Assembly: GCF_000974445.1 (NCBI RefSeq)
Contig: NZ_BBOJ01000030.1
Location: forward strand, 1-64,000
Reading direction: 5' to 3'
Length of the DNA: 64,000 nucleotides
Source: Lentzea aerocolonigenes
Lineage (GTDB): Bacteria > Actinomycetota > Actinomycetes > Mycobacteriales > Pseudonocardiaceae
Shown here piece by piece: positions 19,634 through 29,773 of this stretch (positions are counted from its first letter, which is position 1; each line of letters opens with the position of its first letter). A program made the translations under genes and the position numbers. The notes beneath the pieces were generated by a model. It was not told the origin of the DNA, searched no databases, and was given only the letters and a program-made list of their open reading frames with translations.

Positions 19634-22179
19634 GTCCCGTTGCGCCGCGCGTACCTGGCCGCCTCCGCCCGGTTCGGCACGCGCAGCTTCCGCAGGACCG
19701 ACGCCACGTGGTGCTCCACGGTCCGGCGCGACAGGAACAGCTCCTCGGCGATCTCGGTGTTCCGCCGCCCGTCGGCGAGCAGGGTCAGCACCTCGCGTTC
19801 GCGCGCGCTGAGGCCGTCGGCGCCGGTCGTGGTGGCACGTCTCGGAATGTCGCGGACGCCGTGCTCGCGCAGGCGTCGTGCGGTGACGTCCCGCATCGGC
19901 CGGGCACCGAGCTCGTCGAACACGGCGAGGGCCTCGCGCAGCAGACGTTCGTCGTCGCTGTCGAGCAGGGCGAGCGCCGCCTCGTACGGGCAGCCGATCT
20001 CCCTCCACCGCAGCGCGGCCTGTTCGTGGAAACCGTTGAGCTGCAACCGGTACGGCTCGGCCGCGCCCGCCGGAACCGCGGAGACGGGCTCGGTCCGCGA
20101 CAGCAGGAAAGCCAGCTCGCCGAGGTGCCACGGTTCCTGCGCGACGGCCAGCGCGGGCGTCACGATGGTGCGCACCGCGTCGAGATCGCCCGCGTACCAA
20201 GCGGTTTCGGCCAGGGCACGGGTGGCGCCGACCATCCAGCCGACGACGGGTTCGGCGTTGACCATGACCGACCGGACGTGGGTGAGCAGTCCCCGCGCGT
20301 CCTGGTCGCCGCGACGGGCCCTGAGCGTGCCGAGCACGACCATGCTGATCATCGTGCGGCCGTCGTCCACTCCGGCTGACCGCAGCACCTCGGAGGCGAG
20401 CGACTCGGCCTCCTCCCACGCGCCCTGGTCGAGCAACGCCCGTGCCCGGAACGCGCGCAGCCACTGCCGCCAGATCTCCTGGCCGTGGTCCTCGGTGTAC
20501 GCGATCGCCTCCCCGTACCACCGGTCGGCCAGCCGGTACCAGCGACGCGTCACGCAGATCAGCTGCGCCCAGAAGTACCCGAGTCCGGCCTCGTCGTGCG
20601 CGCCGGCCGACCGGGTCAACCTGATGCAGTCCGCGATGAGGTCGAGACCGGCCGGGTCACCGCTCTGCGCACGACCGACGCCGATCGACAGCGCCGCCAA
20701 CGCACGGGTGAGCGGGCCGTCGGCGGGCACCCGCTCGCCCCACGCGACGGCCTCGGCGTTGCGGAACCCCATGGCCGCGAACTTCCCCTGCACGGCGCAG
20801 GCGAGGGCGAACTCCGGCCCGGACGGCGGGTCGCCGAGCAGTTCGACGGCCTGCTGGCTCGCCCGTTCCCCGAGCGGCACCTCCCGTGCCAGGTGCAACG
20901 CGGTGATCGCGAGGCCGACCAGCGCCACGCCCTGACGACGCCGGTCCCCGACCGCCGCCCACGCCGCCACGGCCTCCTGCCACCACCGCACCGCGGCGTC
21001 GAGGTCGTCGGACAGGTGGCACTGCCGTCCCAGCCCTTCGAGCAGCTCCGCCCGTTGCGCGCGATCACCGCAGACGTCGAGGGCACGCCGCAGGTGCGCG
21101 GCCGCTTCCTTGTGCGCACCGAGAGCGGAGGCCTGCTCAGCGGCCGCCCGCGCGTAGGTGAGCAGCGCCGCGCGGTCGTGAGCGCGCAGGGCGTGACCTG
21201 CGAGCCGGGCGGGGTCGGCGTCCGGCCGCAACACCTCCAGCGCGCGCCGGTGCAGCTCCGCGGCGCGCCCCGGTGCGATCGCGTCCTCGACCGCCACCCG
21301 TGCGAGCTCGTGCCGGAACGACACCACGCCGCCGTCCGCGACCACGAGGCCCCGGTCCGCGCACTCGTCGAGATCGCCGGGGGAACGTCCGGACACCGCC
21401 GCCACCACCCGTGGCGCGGCTCGCGGCCCGAGACACGCGAGCGCGTCCAACGCGTCGCGCGCACCGGGCGCCAGCCGTGCGGCCCTGGCCAGCACCGCGT
21501 CCCGGACCGTCGTGGGCACGGACTCCGCCTGGCCGGCCAGCACCTGGGTGACGAAGAAGGCGTTGCCGCCGGTGCGGCGGTGCAGTTCGGCGGGATCCAC
21601 ACCGGACCCCGAGGCGAGCGCGGTCACGGCGGCGAGCGACAACGGTGGCACGGCGAGCCTGCGCACCACCGGGGCGGTCGACAGGTCACCCGCGAGCACC
21701 CGCAACGGATGACGCGCTCCGGCCTCGTCCTCCCGGTACGCCACCACGACCATCGCCGGGCACCGCTCGATCCGCCGGCCGAGGAAGCGCAGGAGGTCGA
21801 GCGTGCTGTCGTCGGCCCACTGCGCGTCGTCGACCACGACCAGCGTCGCGGTGGCGCGCAGCTCGTCCAGGAACAGGTGGCGGAACTCGACGGGGTCGCC
21901 GCTGACCGGGACGTCCATGTCGCGCAGGGGTCCCAACGGCACGGGCGTGGCCAACGGCTCGCAGGTGCCGTGCCACGACCGTCCGTCGACGCACCGGCCG
22001 AACTCGCTGATCAGCGCGGTCTTGCCCGCGCCGGCGTCACCACCGACGAGCACCAGCCGGCCGTGCCCGGACACGGCCTCGTCCCACCACGAGGCCAGCG
22101 CGGCACGCTCGCGGTCGCGTTCCACCAGCGCGGTCGCGCCCACGAACCGATGGTAGGCAGTGAATTGGGTAGTCACCAC
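19582..22179 (-). CDS. LuxR-family regulator with N-terminal AAA ATPase (LAL type)
   Basis: 865 aa from GTG 22179 (GTG 22176 directly follows and GTG 22143 is another option). Walker A is GGDAGAGKT near residue 47; Walker B is TLVVVDDAQWADDST; a long helical/TPR middle follows; the C-terminal LuxR helix-turn-helix is GLSAREREVLTLLADGRRNT then IAEELFLSRRTVEHHV. Such LAL regulators activate metabolic or antibiotic genes in actinomycetes. The start is back-to-back with the divergent flavoprotein gene (ATG 22218), which is a plausible target. Convergent overlap with the DUF1761 gene at the 3' end. Confidence 0.92.
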   Translation of the reverse strand: MVTTQFTAYHRFVGATALVERDRERAALASWWDEAVSGHGRLVLVGGDAGAGKTALISEFGRCVDGRSWHGTCEPLATPVPLGPLRDMDVPVSGDPVEFRHLFLDELRATATLVVVDDAQWADDSTLDLLRFLGRRIERCPAMVVVAYREDEAGARHPLRVLAGDLSTAPVVRRLAVPPLSLAAVTALASGSGVDPAELHRRTGGNAFFVTQVLAGQAESVPTTVRDAVLARAARLAPGARDALDALACLGPRAAPRVVAAVSGRSPGDLDECADRGLVVADGGVVSFRHELARVAVEDAIAPGRAAELHRRALEVLRPDADPARLAGHALRAHDRAALLTYARAAAEQASALGAHKEAAAHLRRALDVCGDRAQRAELLEGLGRQCHLSDDLDAAVRWWQEAVAAWAAVGDRRRQGVALVGLAITALHLAREVPLGERASQQAVELLGDPPSGPEFALACAVQGKFAAMGFRNAEAVAWGERVPADGPLTRALAALSIGVGRAQSGDPAGLDLIADCIRLTRSAGAHDEAGLGYFWAQLICVTRRWYRLADRWYGEAIAYTEDHGQEIWRQWLRAFRARALLDQGAWEEAESLASEVLRSAGVDDGRTMISMVVLGTLRARRGDQDARGLLTHVRSVMVNAEPVVGWMVGATRALAETAWYAGDLDAVRTIVTPALAVAQEPWHLGELAFLLSRTEPVSAVPAGAAEPYRLQLNGFHEQAALRWREIGCPYEAALALLDSDDERLLREALAVFDELGARPMRDVTARRLREHGVRDIPRRATTTGADGLSAREREVLTLLADGRRNTEIAEELFLSRRTVEHHVASVLRKLRVPNRAEAARYARRNGTQTQSPRIAPTSASPTM

Positions 22180-22217
22180 GGATGTCCGGTTCGCCCGTCC
22201 GGCCGCACGCTCGCCAC

Positions 22218-23423
22218 ATGGACTACGACGTGATCATCGTGGGAGCGAGCATCGCCGGGTGCACCGCGGCGACGGCGTACGGACGCGCGGGACTGCGCGT
22301 GGCGTTGCTGGAACGGCACCACAACCCTCAGGCGCACAAGACGCTGTGCGGGCACTTCATCCTCGGCGGGACCCACGACGTGTTGCAGCGGCTGGGTTTC
22401 TGGCAGCAGATGCTCGACCACGGCGCGGCCGTCACCCAGCGGCTGGGCGTCTGGACCGACGCCGGGTGGATCGTGCGGAGACCCGGCGACGGCGTGCCAC
22501 CCGCCATCAGCCTGCGCCGCAGCAAGCTCGACCCGCTGCTGCGCGACATCGCCGCCGCCACTCCCGGGGTGGACCTGCTGATGGGTCAGAAGGTCGTCGA
22601 CCTGGTCGAAGGCGGGGTCGTGACGAACACGGGCACCACCCTGCGCGCCCGCCTGGTCGTCGGTGCGGACGGCCACCGCTCGACGGTCGCGCAGCTCGCC
22701 GGGGTGCCGGAGGACCACGCCCCGAACGAGCGGTTCCTGTTCTGGGCCTACTACGAGGGCGCGCGGATGAACGGCCCCGGCGACGGCCAGGTGTGGCAGC
22801 TCGACCCGGACGTCGCCGTCTGCGTGCCGGCGGGGGACGGCCTGACGCTGGTCGGCGCCTTCCCCGCCAAGCAACGGCTGGCGGAGTTCGCGGACGACCG
22901 GCTCGCCGCGTTCGACAGGTTCGTCGCGCGGCTGCCGGGTGGTCCGTCACTGGCCGGCGCCCGCCGCGCGTCGAACCTGGTCGGCACCACCGACTACCCG
23001 TGCGTGCGGCGTGATCCGGCCCCGCGGCCGGGGGTCGCGCTGATCGGTGACGCAGCTACGACCTCCGACCCCGTTCCCGCCGTCGGGTGCGGCTGGGCGT
23101 TCCGCAGTGCGGCGTGGCTGGCCGAGGCCACCGCCGGACCGTTGCGCGACGGGACGGACCTCGGTCCGGCGTTGCGCCGCTACCGCCGTGCGCACCGGTT
23201 CATCGGCAGGTACGACGACATCGGACGGCGGGACGCGCTCGCGAAGCCGCCCAACGCGCTCCAGCGCACCATTCGTTCCGCTGCCGTCACCGATCCGTGG
23301 ATCGCCCGCCGGCTGGCCGCGTTCGGGAGCCGGTCCGCGGCACCGTCGGTGCTGCTCAACCCGGTGGTCGTCGCGCGGGCGCTGCTGACTCGAGCTACTT
23401 GCGCCAGAACAGGTGGTGGGTGA
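22218..23423 (+). CDS. FAD-dependent oxidoreductase (geranylgeranyl reductase/PHBH-like)
   Basis: 401 aa from ATG 22218 (MDYDVIIVGASIAG). The FAD motif is VGASIAGCTAATAYGRAG, the middle DG motif is VGADGHRSTVAQLAG, and the C-terminal GD motif is ALIGDAATTSDPVPAVGCGW. Cys-His near CGHFILGG and the overall order match the geranylgeranyl-reductase-like branch of flavoproteins. The C-terminal helical tail is arginine-rich. Substrate not predictable. It faces the LAL regulator across a 38-base gap and overlaps the convergent RibD-C gene by 29 bases. Confidence 0.87.
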   Translation: MDYDVIIVGASIAGCTAATAYGRAGLRVALLERHHNPQAHKTLCGHFILGGTHDVLQRLGFWQQMLDHGAAVTQRLGVWTDAGWIVRRPGDGVPPAISLRRSKLDPLLRDIAAATPGVDLLMGQKVVDLVEGGVVTNTGTTLRARLVVGADGHRSTVAQLAGVPEDHAPNERFLFWAYYEGARMNGPGDGQVWQLDPDVAVCVPAGDGLTLVGAFPAKQRLAEFADDRLAAFDRFVARLPGGPSLAGARRASNLVGTTDYPCVRRDPAPRPGVALIGDAATTSDPVPAVGCGWAFRSAAWLAEATAGPLRDGTDLGPALRRYRRAHRFIGRYDDIGRRDALAKPPNALQRTIRSAAVTDPWIARRLAAFGSRSAAPSVLLNPVVVARALLTRATCARTGGG

Positions 23424-24075
23424 CGCCGCTCGAGCTCGGCACCACGTCGAGGTGGAACCGGTCGAGCAACTCGTCGGGCGAGTCCCACAACCGCAGCCCT
23501 GAGCCCAGTTCCAGCGGCGACACCGCGACGTGCATGGTGTCGACGAGGTCGGCGTCGAGGAACTCCCGGATGGTCGTGACGCCACCGCCGAGCCGGACGT
23601 CCTTGCCCTGCGCCGCTTCCCGCGCCTGCGCGAGCACGGAGGAGGGGTCGTCGTCGACGAAGTGGAACGTGGTCTCGCCCAGCGTGAACGACGGGCGCAG
23701 GTGGTGGGTCAGGACGAACACCGGCGTGTGGAACGGCGGCTCGTCACCCCACCAGCCCTGCCACTCGTGGTCGGTCCACGGCCCGCGCTGGGGCCCGAAC
23801 TTGTTGCGGCCCATGATCTCGGCGCCGATGTTGTGCGCGAAGTCCCGCGTGAAGTAGTCGTCGAGACCCCGGCTGCCACCGGGGTCCGTGCGGTTGGGCC
23901 AGCTCGCCGTCGCGCCCGCCCAGGCGAACAGGCGCTCGGGCGAGACGTCGAGACCGAAGGGGTTCTCGAAGCTCTGGGCCTCGCCGGCGGCGATCCCGTC
24001 GCTCGAGACCACGAAGTTCTGCACTCGCAGCAGTTGAGTCACGTCATGAAGACTCGCAGAGCCGGCAGAACTCAT
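23395..24075 (-). CDS. RibD C-terminal/dihydrofolate-reductase-like protein
   Basis: 226 aa. ATG 24075 overlaps the stop of the PH-domain gene (ATGA), making it the last gene of the rib transcript. The fold signature of the bacterial bifunctional deaminase-reductase C-terminal family is seen: NFVVSSDGIAAG at the start, IMGRNKFGPQRG, VFVLTHHLRPS, VRLGGGVTTIREFLDADLVD, and the closing LELGSGLRLWD. These enzymes use NAD(P)H; stand-alone members often have unknown substrates. It could be a spare reductase of the riboflavin pathway or an unrelated reductase that joined the operon. A full ribD is present upstream. Confidence 0.88.
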   Translation of the reverse strand: MSSAGSASLHDVTQLLRVQNFVVSSDGIAAGEAQSFENPFGLDVSPERLFAWAGATASWPNRTDPGGSRGLDDYFTRDFAHNIGAEIMGRNKFGPQRGPWTDHEWQGWWGDEPPFHTPVFVLTHHLRPSFTLGETTFHFVDDDPSSVLAQAREAAQGKDVRLGGGVTTIREFLDADLVDTMHVAVSPLELGSGLRLWDSPDELLDRFHLDVVPSSSGVTHHLFWRK

Positions 24076-24509
24076 CGCTGGCCGTGCGCCGCCTTGTGCA
24101 ACTCACGCAGCGCACGCACCGACGACACTGCGTACTCGCGATCCACGGCCTGAACAGCCATGACCGAGATGTACTCGTCCTCCGGCAGCTCCAGCCGGGC
24201 CCACGCGGCGCCGTCCGGGAAGCTGACCGACAGCACGTCGTTCCACTCGAAGTGGTGAGACGTCACGACGTTGCGCACGTCGACACCCGCGGCGTCGGCG
24301 GTGACGCGCGGACGGGTCAGCAGCAGCACCCCGCCCGCCAGCAGGAAGCCCAGGACGATCATCGCGACCTGGTCGGACGTCCGGAAGATCACGCCGGTCG
24401 GGGTGTTGCCGAGCAGCAGACCGACGACCGTGAAGACGACGACCAGACCGACCGCGCACGCCCACGCGACGCGGCGGATCTTCTTGGGACGGAACACGAT
24501 CGTCGTCAC
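24072..24509 (-). CDS. PH-domain membrane protein (Rv1417-like position)
   Basis: 145 aa. GTG 24509 overlaps the ribH stop (GTGA). Two helices (VAWACAVGLVVVFTVVGLLLG and VAMIVLGFLLAGGVLLL) are followed by a bacterial PH-like domain (VTADAAGVDVRNVVTSHHFEWNDV region to WARLELPEDEYISV). Membrane proteins of this kind follow ribH in mycobacteria (Rv1417), so the linkage is old. Role unknown; the conserved position suggests a link with riboflavin or flavin handling, which is inference. Confidence 0.8.
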   Translation of the reverse strand: MTTIVFRPKKIRRVAWACAVGLVVVFTVVGLLLGNTPTGVIFRTSDQVAMIVLGFLLAGGVLLLTRPRVTADAAGVDVRNVVTSHHFEWNDVLSVSFPDGAAWARLELPEDEYISVMAVQAVDREYAVSSVRALRELHKAAHGQR

Positions 24510-24999
24510 TCGAAACCCCGCTCGGTCCACGGCTGACGCAGTCCGCGCAGCACCAGCGCCGTGTCGATGGCGGCCACGGTCGCCTCGTAGCCCTTGTCCT
24601 CCACCGAGTCCGGCCAGCCGGCGCGTGCCACGGCCTGCTCCTCGGTGTTGCAGGTGAGCACGCCGTTGCCGACCGGCGTCGACTCGTCCAGAGCGACACG
24701 CGTCAGGCCGTCGGTCACCGAGTCGCACACGTACTCGAAGTGCGGGGTGCCGCCGCGGATCACCACGCCCAGCGCGACGACCGCGTCGTGGTGACGTGCC
24801 AGCTCCTGCACCACGACGGGAAGCTCGATCGCACCGGCGACGCGCACGACCGTGGTGTCGACGCAGCCCGCGTCGGCGGCGGCCTTCAGCGCACGGTCGA
24901 GGAGCTGATCGGTGATCTTGCTGTTCCAGCGCGTCGCGGCGATCCCGACGCTCAGGCCCTTGCCGTCGAGCGGAGTCTGCTCTGGACGGCCCTCGCCAC

Positions 25000-25003
<4 letters not shown>
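24506..25003 (-). CDS. ribH: 6,7-dimethyl-8-ribityllumazine synthase
   Basis: 165 aa. Condenses the RibA/RibD-derived pyrimidine with 3,4-dihydroxy-2-butanone 4-phosphate. Motifs: GIAATRWNSKITDQLLD near residue 22, VRVAGAIELPVVVQELA, ALGVVIRGGTPHFEYVC with the catalytic His in PHFEYV, and FGVLT-equivalent PVGNGVLTCNTEEQAVAR. Length is normal for an icosahedral or pentameric lumazine synthase. ATGA overlap with ribBA upstream and GTGA overlap with the PH protein downstream. Confidence 0.96.
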
Positions 25004-26258
<1,255 letters not shown>

Positions 26259-26262
<4 letters not shown>

Positions 26263-26879
26263 TGGGTCTCCTCGCCCGCGATGGCCCGCAGGTGCGGGAC
26301 TGCCAGTCGTTCAACGTACTTCGCCAGCACGTCGACCTCCAGGTTCACCACGTCGCCGGGCAGGCGGTGCCCGAGCGTGGTGAGGTCGAGCGTGGTGGGG
26401 ATGAGGCTCACGGTGAACTCGTTCTCCGAGACGGTGACGACCGTCAGCGAGACACCGTCGACCGTGATCGACCCCTTCTCCACGACGTACCGGGCGAGCT
26501 GAGGAGGCAGTCCGATGTGGACGATCTCCCAGTGCTCGGCCTTCTCCCGCGAGAGAATCGTGCCGGTGCCGTCGACGTGGCCCTGCACGATGTGGCCGCC
26601 GAGGCGCTGGCCGACCGCGGCCGCGCGCTCCAGGTTGACCCTGTCGCCCTCCGCGACCTTGGCGAGGCTGCTGCGCATGAGGGTCTCGCGCATCACGTCC
26701 GCGGTGAAGGTGTTGTCCTCGACCTCAACGACGGTGAGGCAGACGCCGTTCACCGCGATGGAGTCGCCGTGCTTGGCGTCGCTGGTCACGACAGGTCCTG
26801 AGATGCGGATCCGTGCCGCGTCGGGCAGGTCCTGCGTCGCGACCACGTGGCCGAGTTCCTCGACGATCCCGGTGAACAC
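26259..26879 (-). CDS. ribE: Riboflavin synthase alpha chain
   Basis: 206 aa from GTG 26879, with AGGAGG four to five bases upstream. Two tandem lumazine-binding barrels: FTGIVEELGHV...DSIAVNGVCLTVVEV (1 to about 95) and GHIVQGHVDGTG...GSITVDGVSLTVVTV (about 96-195). The paired N-V-N/D-GV-LTV motifs are the dimer-like active site that dismutates lumazine to riboflavin. Known also as ribC in mycobacteria. Confidence 0.97.
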
Positions 26880-26887
26880 CGCTCCTC

Positions 26888-27889
26888 CTAAATTTGCGGA
26901 ACCGCGCTGATCCGCAAGTCCGGTCCGCTCATGGTGACGTCTTCCACGGTCAGCCGGACAGCGTCCGTGATGGTTGACACGCCCGCGTCCACCACCGCCG
27001 CGGGACCGTTCCCGAGGATGGCGGGCGCGACGTAGGCGAGCACGCGGTCGATCCTGCCAGCCCGCAGGAACGCACCTGCCACAGTTGCGCCACCTTCGAG
27101 CAACACGTCCACGACGCCCCGGCCGGCCAGCGCGGTCAGCACCTCGTCCGGGTCGTGCGTACGCAGGTGTAGCGCGGTGTGCTGGAGTTTGGCTCCACCC
27201 GGCAGGTCGCTCATGCCCACGACCACGGGCAACGGCTGGTGGGGCAACGGCATTCCGTCGGCGTCCCTGGCGGTCAGCGCCGGGTCGTCCTTCTTGACGG
27301 TGTTCGTGCCGACGATGATCGCGTCGAGCTTCGCGCGCATGTCGTGGACCTGCTTGCGGGAGGTCTCCGAGCTGATCCACTGGCTGGTGCCGTCCTGCGC
27401 GGCGATCCGGCCGTCGAGCGACGCCGCGTACTTCCACGTGATGTGCGGACGGCCCGTGCGCGTGTAGTGCAGCCACGCCCTGAGGGGCCCCTTGGCGACC
27501 TCGTTCTCCAGCAGGCCGCTCTCGACGGTGATGCCTGCTTCTTCGAGGCGTCTCGCTCCACCGGCGGCCTTGGGGTCCGGGTCGCTCACGGCGTGGATGA
27601 CGTGCTTGATGCCTGCTTCTATGAGCGCTTCGGTGCACGGCGGCGTACGGCCGTAGTGCGAGCACGGCTCGAGGGTGACTATCGCCGTTCCGCCACGTGC
27701 CTTGGTTCCGGCTTCCTTGAGCGCCATGACCTCGGCGTGTGATCCACCGATCGGCTGGGTGCCGCCGAAGCCCACCGCGTGGCCGTGCTCGTCGAGGACG
27801 ACGCAGCCGACCGGCGGGTTGGGGCTCGTGGTGCCCCGCACCCGTTCGCTCTCCGCGATGGCGAGCACCATCGCGTCCTCGGGAGTCAC
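26888..27889 (-). CDS. ribD: Bifunctional pyrimidine deaminase / reductase
   Basis: 333 aa from GTG 27889, which overlaps the rpe stop (GTGA). Deaminase domain: GSHAEVMALKEAG and the zinc motif TLEPCSHYGRTPPCTEALI. Reductase domain: HITWKYAASLDGRIAAQDG, IIVGTNTVKKDDPALTAR, and VLLEGGATVAGAFLRAGRID. It performs the second and third steps from GTP to riboflavin. The upstream position of rpe before ribD is conserved in mycobacteria and relatives. Confidence 0.97.
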   Translation of the reverse strand: MTPEDAMVLAIAESERVRGTTSPNPPVGCVVLDEHGHAVGFGGTQPIGGSHAEVMALKEAGTKARGGTAIVTLEPCSHYGRTPPCTEALIEAGIKHVIHAVSDPDPKAAGGARRLEEAGITVESGLLENEVAKGPLRAWLHYTRTGRPHITWKYAASLDGRIAAQDGTSQWISSETSRKQVHDMRAKLDAIIVGTNTVKKDDPALTARDADGMPLPHQPLPVVVGMSDLPGGAKLQHTALHLRTHDPDEVLTALAGRGVVDVLLEGGATVAGAFLRAGRIDRVLAYVAPAILGNGPAAVVDAGVSTITDAVRLTVEDVTMSGPDLRISAVPQI

Positions 27890-28551
27890 GCTGTCCTGAT
27901 TCCCTGAGCGCCGGCCGCCTGGGCACGCAGCGCTTCGACGGCCTTGCCGGGGTCGGCGGCGTCGTACACGGCGGACCCGGCGACGAAGCAGTCCACCCCG
28001 GCCTGCGCGGCCTGTTCGATCGTGTCGGCGTTGATGCCGCCGTCGATCTCGACGAGCAGCTTGAGGTGCCCGGTGTCGACGAGGTGACGGGCCTGCCGGA
28101 CCTTCTCGAGCGTGTCCACCATGAACTTCTGCCCGCCGAAGCCCGGCTCGACCGACATCACCAGCAGCGTGTCGTAGTGCTTGAGCACCTCGACGTACGG
28201 CTCCAGCGGCGTGCCGGGCTTGATGCTCAGCCCCGCCTTGCTGCCCGCGGCCCTGAGGTCCTTGGCGAGCTTCACCGGGTCGTTCGCCGCCTCGACGTGC
28301 ACGGTGACGTTGTAGGCGCCCGCCTCGGCGTACCCGATCGCCCAGCGGTCCGGGTCCTCGATCATGAGGTGGCAGTCGATCGGGATGTCGGTGACCTTCA
28401 GCAGCGACTTCACCACGGGCAGGCCGAGCGTCAGGTTCGGCACGAAGTGGTTGTCCATGACGTCGACGTGGATCCAGTCCGACGTCGGCACCGCGGCGAG
28501 CTCGTCGGCGAGCCGCGCGAAGTCGGCGGACAGGATGCTGGGGGCGATCAT
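27886..28551 (-). CDS. rpe: Ribulose-phosphate 3-epimerase
   Basis: 221 aa from ATG 28551 (MIAPSILSADF); GTG 28566 (VVHTPMIAPSIL) is an alternative that matches the N-terminus of many relatives. TIM barrel with the metal/catalytic blocks WIHVDVMDNHFVPNLTLG, CHLMIEDPDRW, VMSVEPGFGGQKFM and VEIDGGINADTIEQAA. Interconverts ribulose 5-phosphate and xylulose 5-phosphate; ribulose 5-phosphate is also the RibB substrate, which fits its place at the head of the rib genes. Confidence 0.96.
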   Translation of the reverse strand: MIAPSILSADFARLADELAAVPTSDWIHVDVMDNHFVPNLTLGLPVVKSLLKVTDIPIDCHLMIEDPDRWAIGYAEAGAYNVTVHVEAANDPVKLAKDLRAAGSKAGLSIKPGTPLEPYVEVLKHYDTLLVMSVEPGFGGQKFMVDTLEKVRQARHLVDTGHLKLLVEIDGGINADTIEQAAQAGVDCFVAGSAVYDAADPGKAVEALRAQAAGAQGIRTA

Positions 28552-28577
28552 CGGCGTGTGGACCACAAGGGTGAAGT

Positions 28578-29075
28578 CTAGGTGTCCAGCAGGTCGAGCA
28601 GCCTGCCGGGAGCCTCGTCGGTGACCACCACGACACCCGCGTCGGTGAGCGTCGTGACGTGCGTCTCCCACAGGGGGTGACGGCGCTTGTCCGCACTCGC
28701 CTGGGGCATGACGACGACCTTGCAGCTCTCGACGCCGATGGCCTCGTTCAACGCGGTGAGCGCCTGGTTGTCGCCGATGCCGAGAGCCAGCTTGGCCACG
28801 GAGTTCGCGCTGGCGGGGGCGAAGATGAACGCGTCGGGCGTCGGGTAGGGCTTGGGCTGGCTCGGCAGCCGCGGGTTCCACCGGATCTCCAGGTCGGTGA
28901 GGGCCTGGAGCTCGTCCAGCTCATTCGCCTCTTCGAACCACGGGACGACCGTCGGCGTCAGCGTGATGGCCAGCCGCCACCCTCGTCGTGTCGCGGGCTC
29001 GGCGAGCTCGGTGCGGAACCAGGTCTCGACGCCGCCGCAGCCGCTTGCGACCAGTCCGAGCAGCCCACGTGTCAT
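28578..29075 (-). CDS. Flavoprotein (PPC-decarboxylase fold)
   Basis: 165 aa from ATG 29075. The Rossmann-like order GLLGLVASGCGGVETWFRTEL, FIFAPASANSVAKLALGIGDN and VVVMPQASADKRRHPLWETH matches the flavoprotein/HFCD family (phosphopantothenoylcysteine decarboxylase, epidermin decarboxylase), in which FMN is bound. The family's catalytic Cys-containing G-G/S-x-C-x loop is not obvious. A separate coaBC is present at 55668-56918, so this is not the main CoA gene. It lies just upstream of rpe and downstream of a 700-base gap, so it probably opens the rib transcript. Confidence 0.82.
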   Translation of the reverse strand: MTRGLLGLVASGCGGVETWFRTELAEPATRRGWRLAITLTPTVVPWFEEANELDELQALTDLEIRWNPRLPSQPKPYPTPDAFIFAPASANSVAKLALGIGDNQALTALNEAIGVESCKVVVMPQASADKRRHPLWETHVTTLTDAGVVVVTDEAPGRLLDLLDT

Positions 29076-29773
29076 GGAGTCGATCTTAGGCGTCCTGGGT
29101 CGGCCACGAGGGCGGAGCGGCAGTCGCAGCGCTCGCTGGAGAGACCGATGTCGCACGCCTCGGGGTTCGCGCACCGGGGATTCCGTGCGTGTCCCGGCGG
29201 TCGAGGCGTGTCCAGCTCCGCCGGCGTCCCGACTTCAGCACCACCGGCGTCGCGACCTCAGCACCACCGGTGTCCCGACTTCAGCGCCACCCGCGTCCCG
29301 ACTTCAGCACCAACGGTGTCCTGGCGACCACGATCTCCGTAGCGCTGTTGTTCTTGGACCACCATCGAGAACACCGCACCATCGGTGTGCCCCCATGCGT
29401 CCCGCACCCCCGGAACCACACGGTGTGGCGATCTTCGCCACGACCGACGAGGCCGGTCCCGGCCCTGCCAGGGACGGAATCCAGGCGATCCAGCAATCGC
29501 CAGGGTCCCTGCCCTACCGGCGGCGGGACCCACGCGATCCACCAATCGCCACCCGATCAGGGCCCCAGCGGCCACGATCAGGGCACCAGCCGCGCCCCGA
29601 TCACCCTCGGCCACCACACGGCTCAGGTACGGCCGATGTGCACGTGACCGTGAACATCACCGATCTGGGCGACGAAACCGTAGACGTCACCGACCGTGTC
29701 ACTGTCCCGGTCCCCCGCGCTCATCGGCCGCCCAGAACTGTCAGACCCCGTCCCTACCGTCGTTCACGAGCGC
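29076..29773. other. Gene-free, repeat-rich interval between rsmB and the flavoprotein
   Basis: About 700 bases hold no convincing gene: open frames here (for instance 29258-29617 minus) are Arg/Gly/Ala-biased and lack domains. The interval contains a 23-bp tandem array at 29222-29313, a 17/18 direct repeat at 29485-29502 and 29534-29551, and a degenerate 21-22 bp pair at 29555-29597. It must contain the promoter for the flavoprotein-rpe-rib transcript and possibly the end of the rsmB transcript. I see no FMN riboswitch core in either strand. Confidence 0.6.
29222..29313. repeat. Four 23-bp tandem repeats
   Basis: Units at 29222-29244, 29245-29267, 29268-29290 and 29291-29313 share the pattern CGGCGTCCCGACTTCAGCAC plus CAC, each with one to three changes; a truncated fifth unit starts at 29314. 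They are adjacent without spacers, so they are not a CRISPR array. Confidence 0.85.

Noticed and set aside
29222..29313. CRISPR array
   Set aside because: Units are contiguous without spacers and no cas gene is present.
29258..29617. 119-codon minus-strand ORF in the rsmB-flavoprotein gap
   Set aside because: It reads through the 23-bp array, has no ribosome site, and its composition does not look like a protein.
29075..29773. FMN riboswitch upstream of the rib genes
   Set aside because: No GGGGCA/GGTGAAATTCC core on the minus strand in this gap or between the rib genes.
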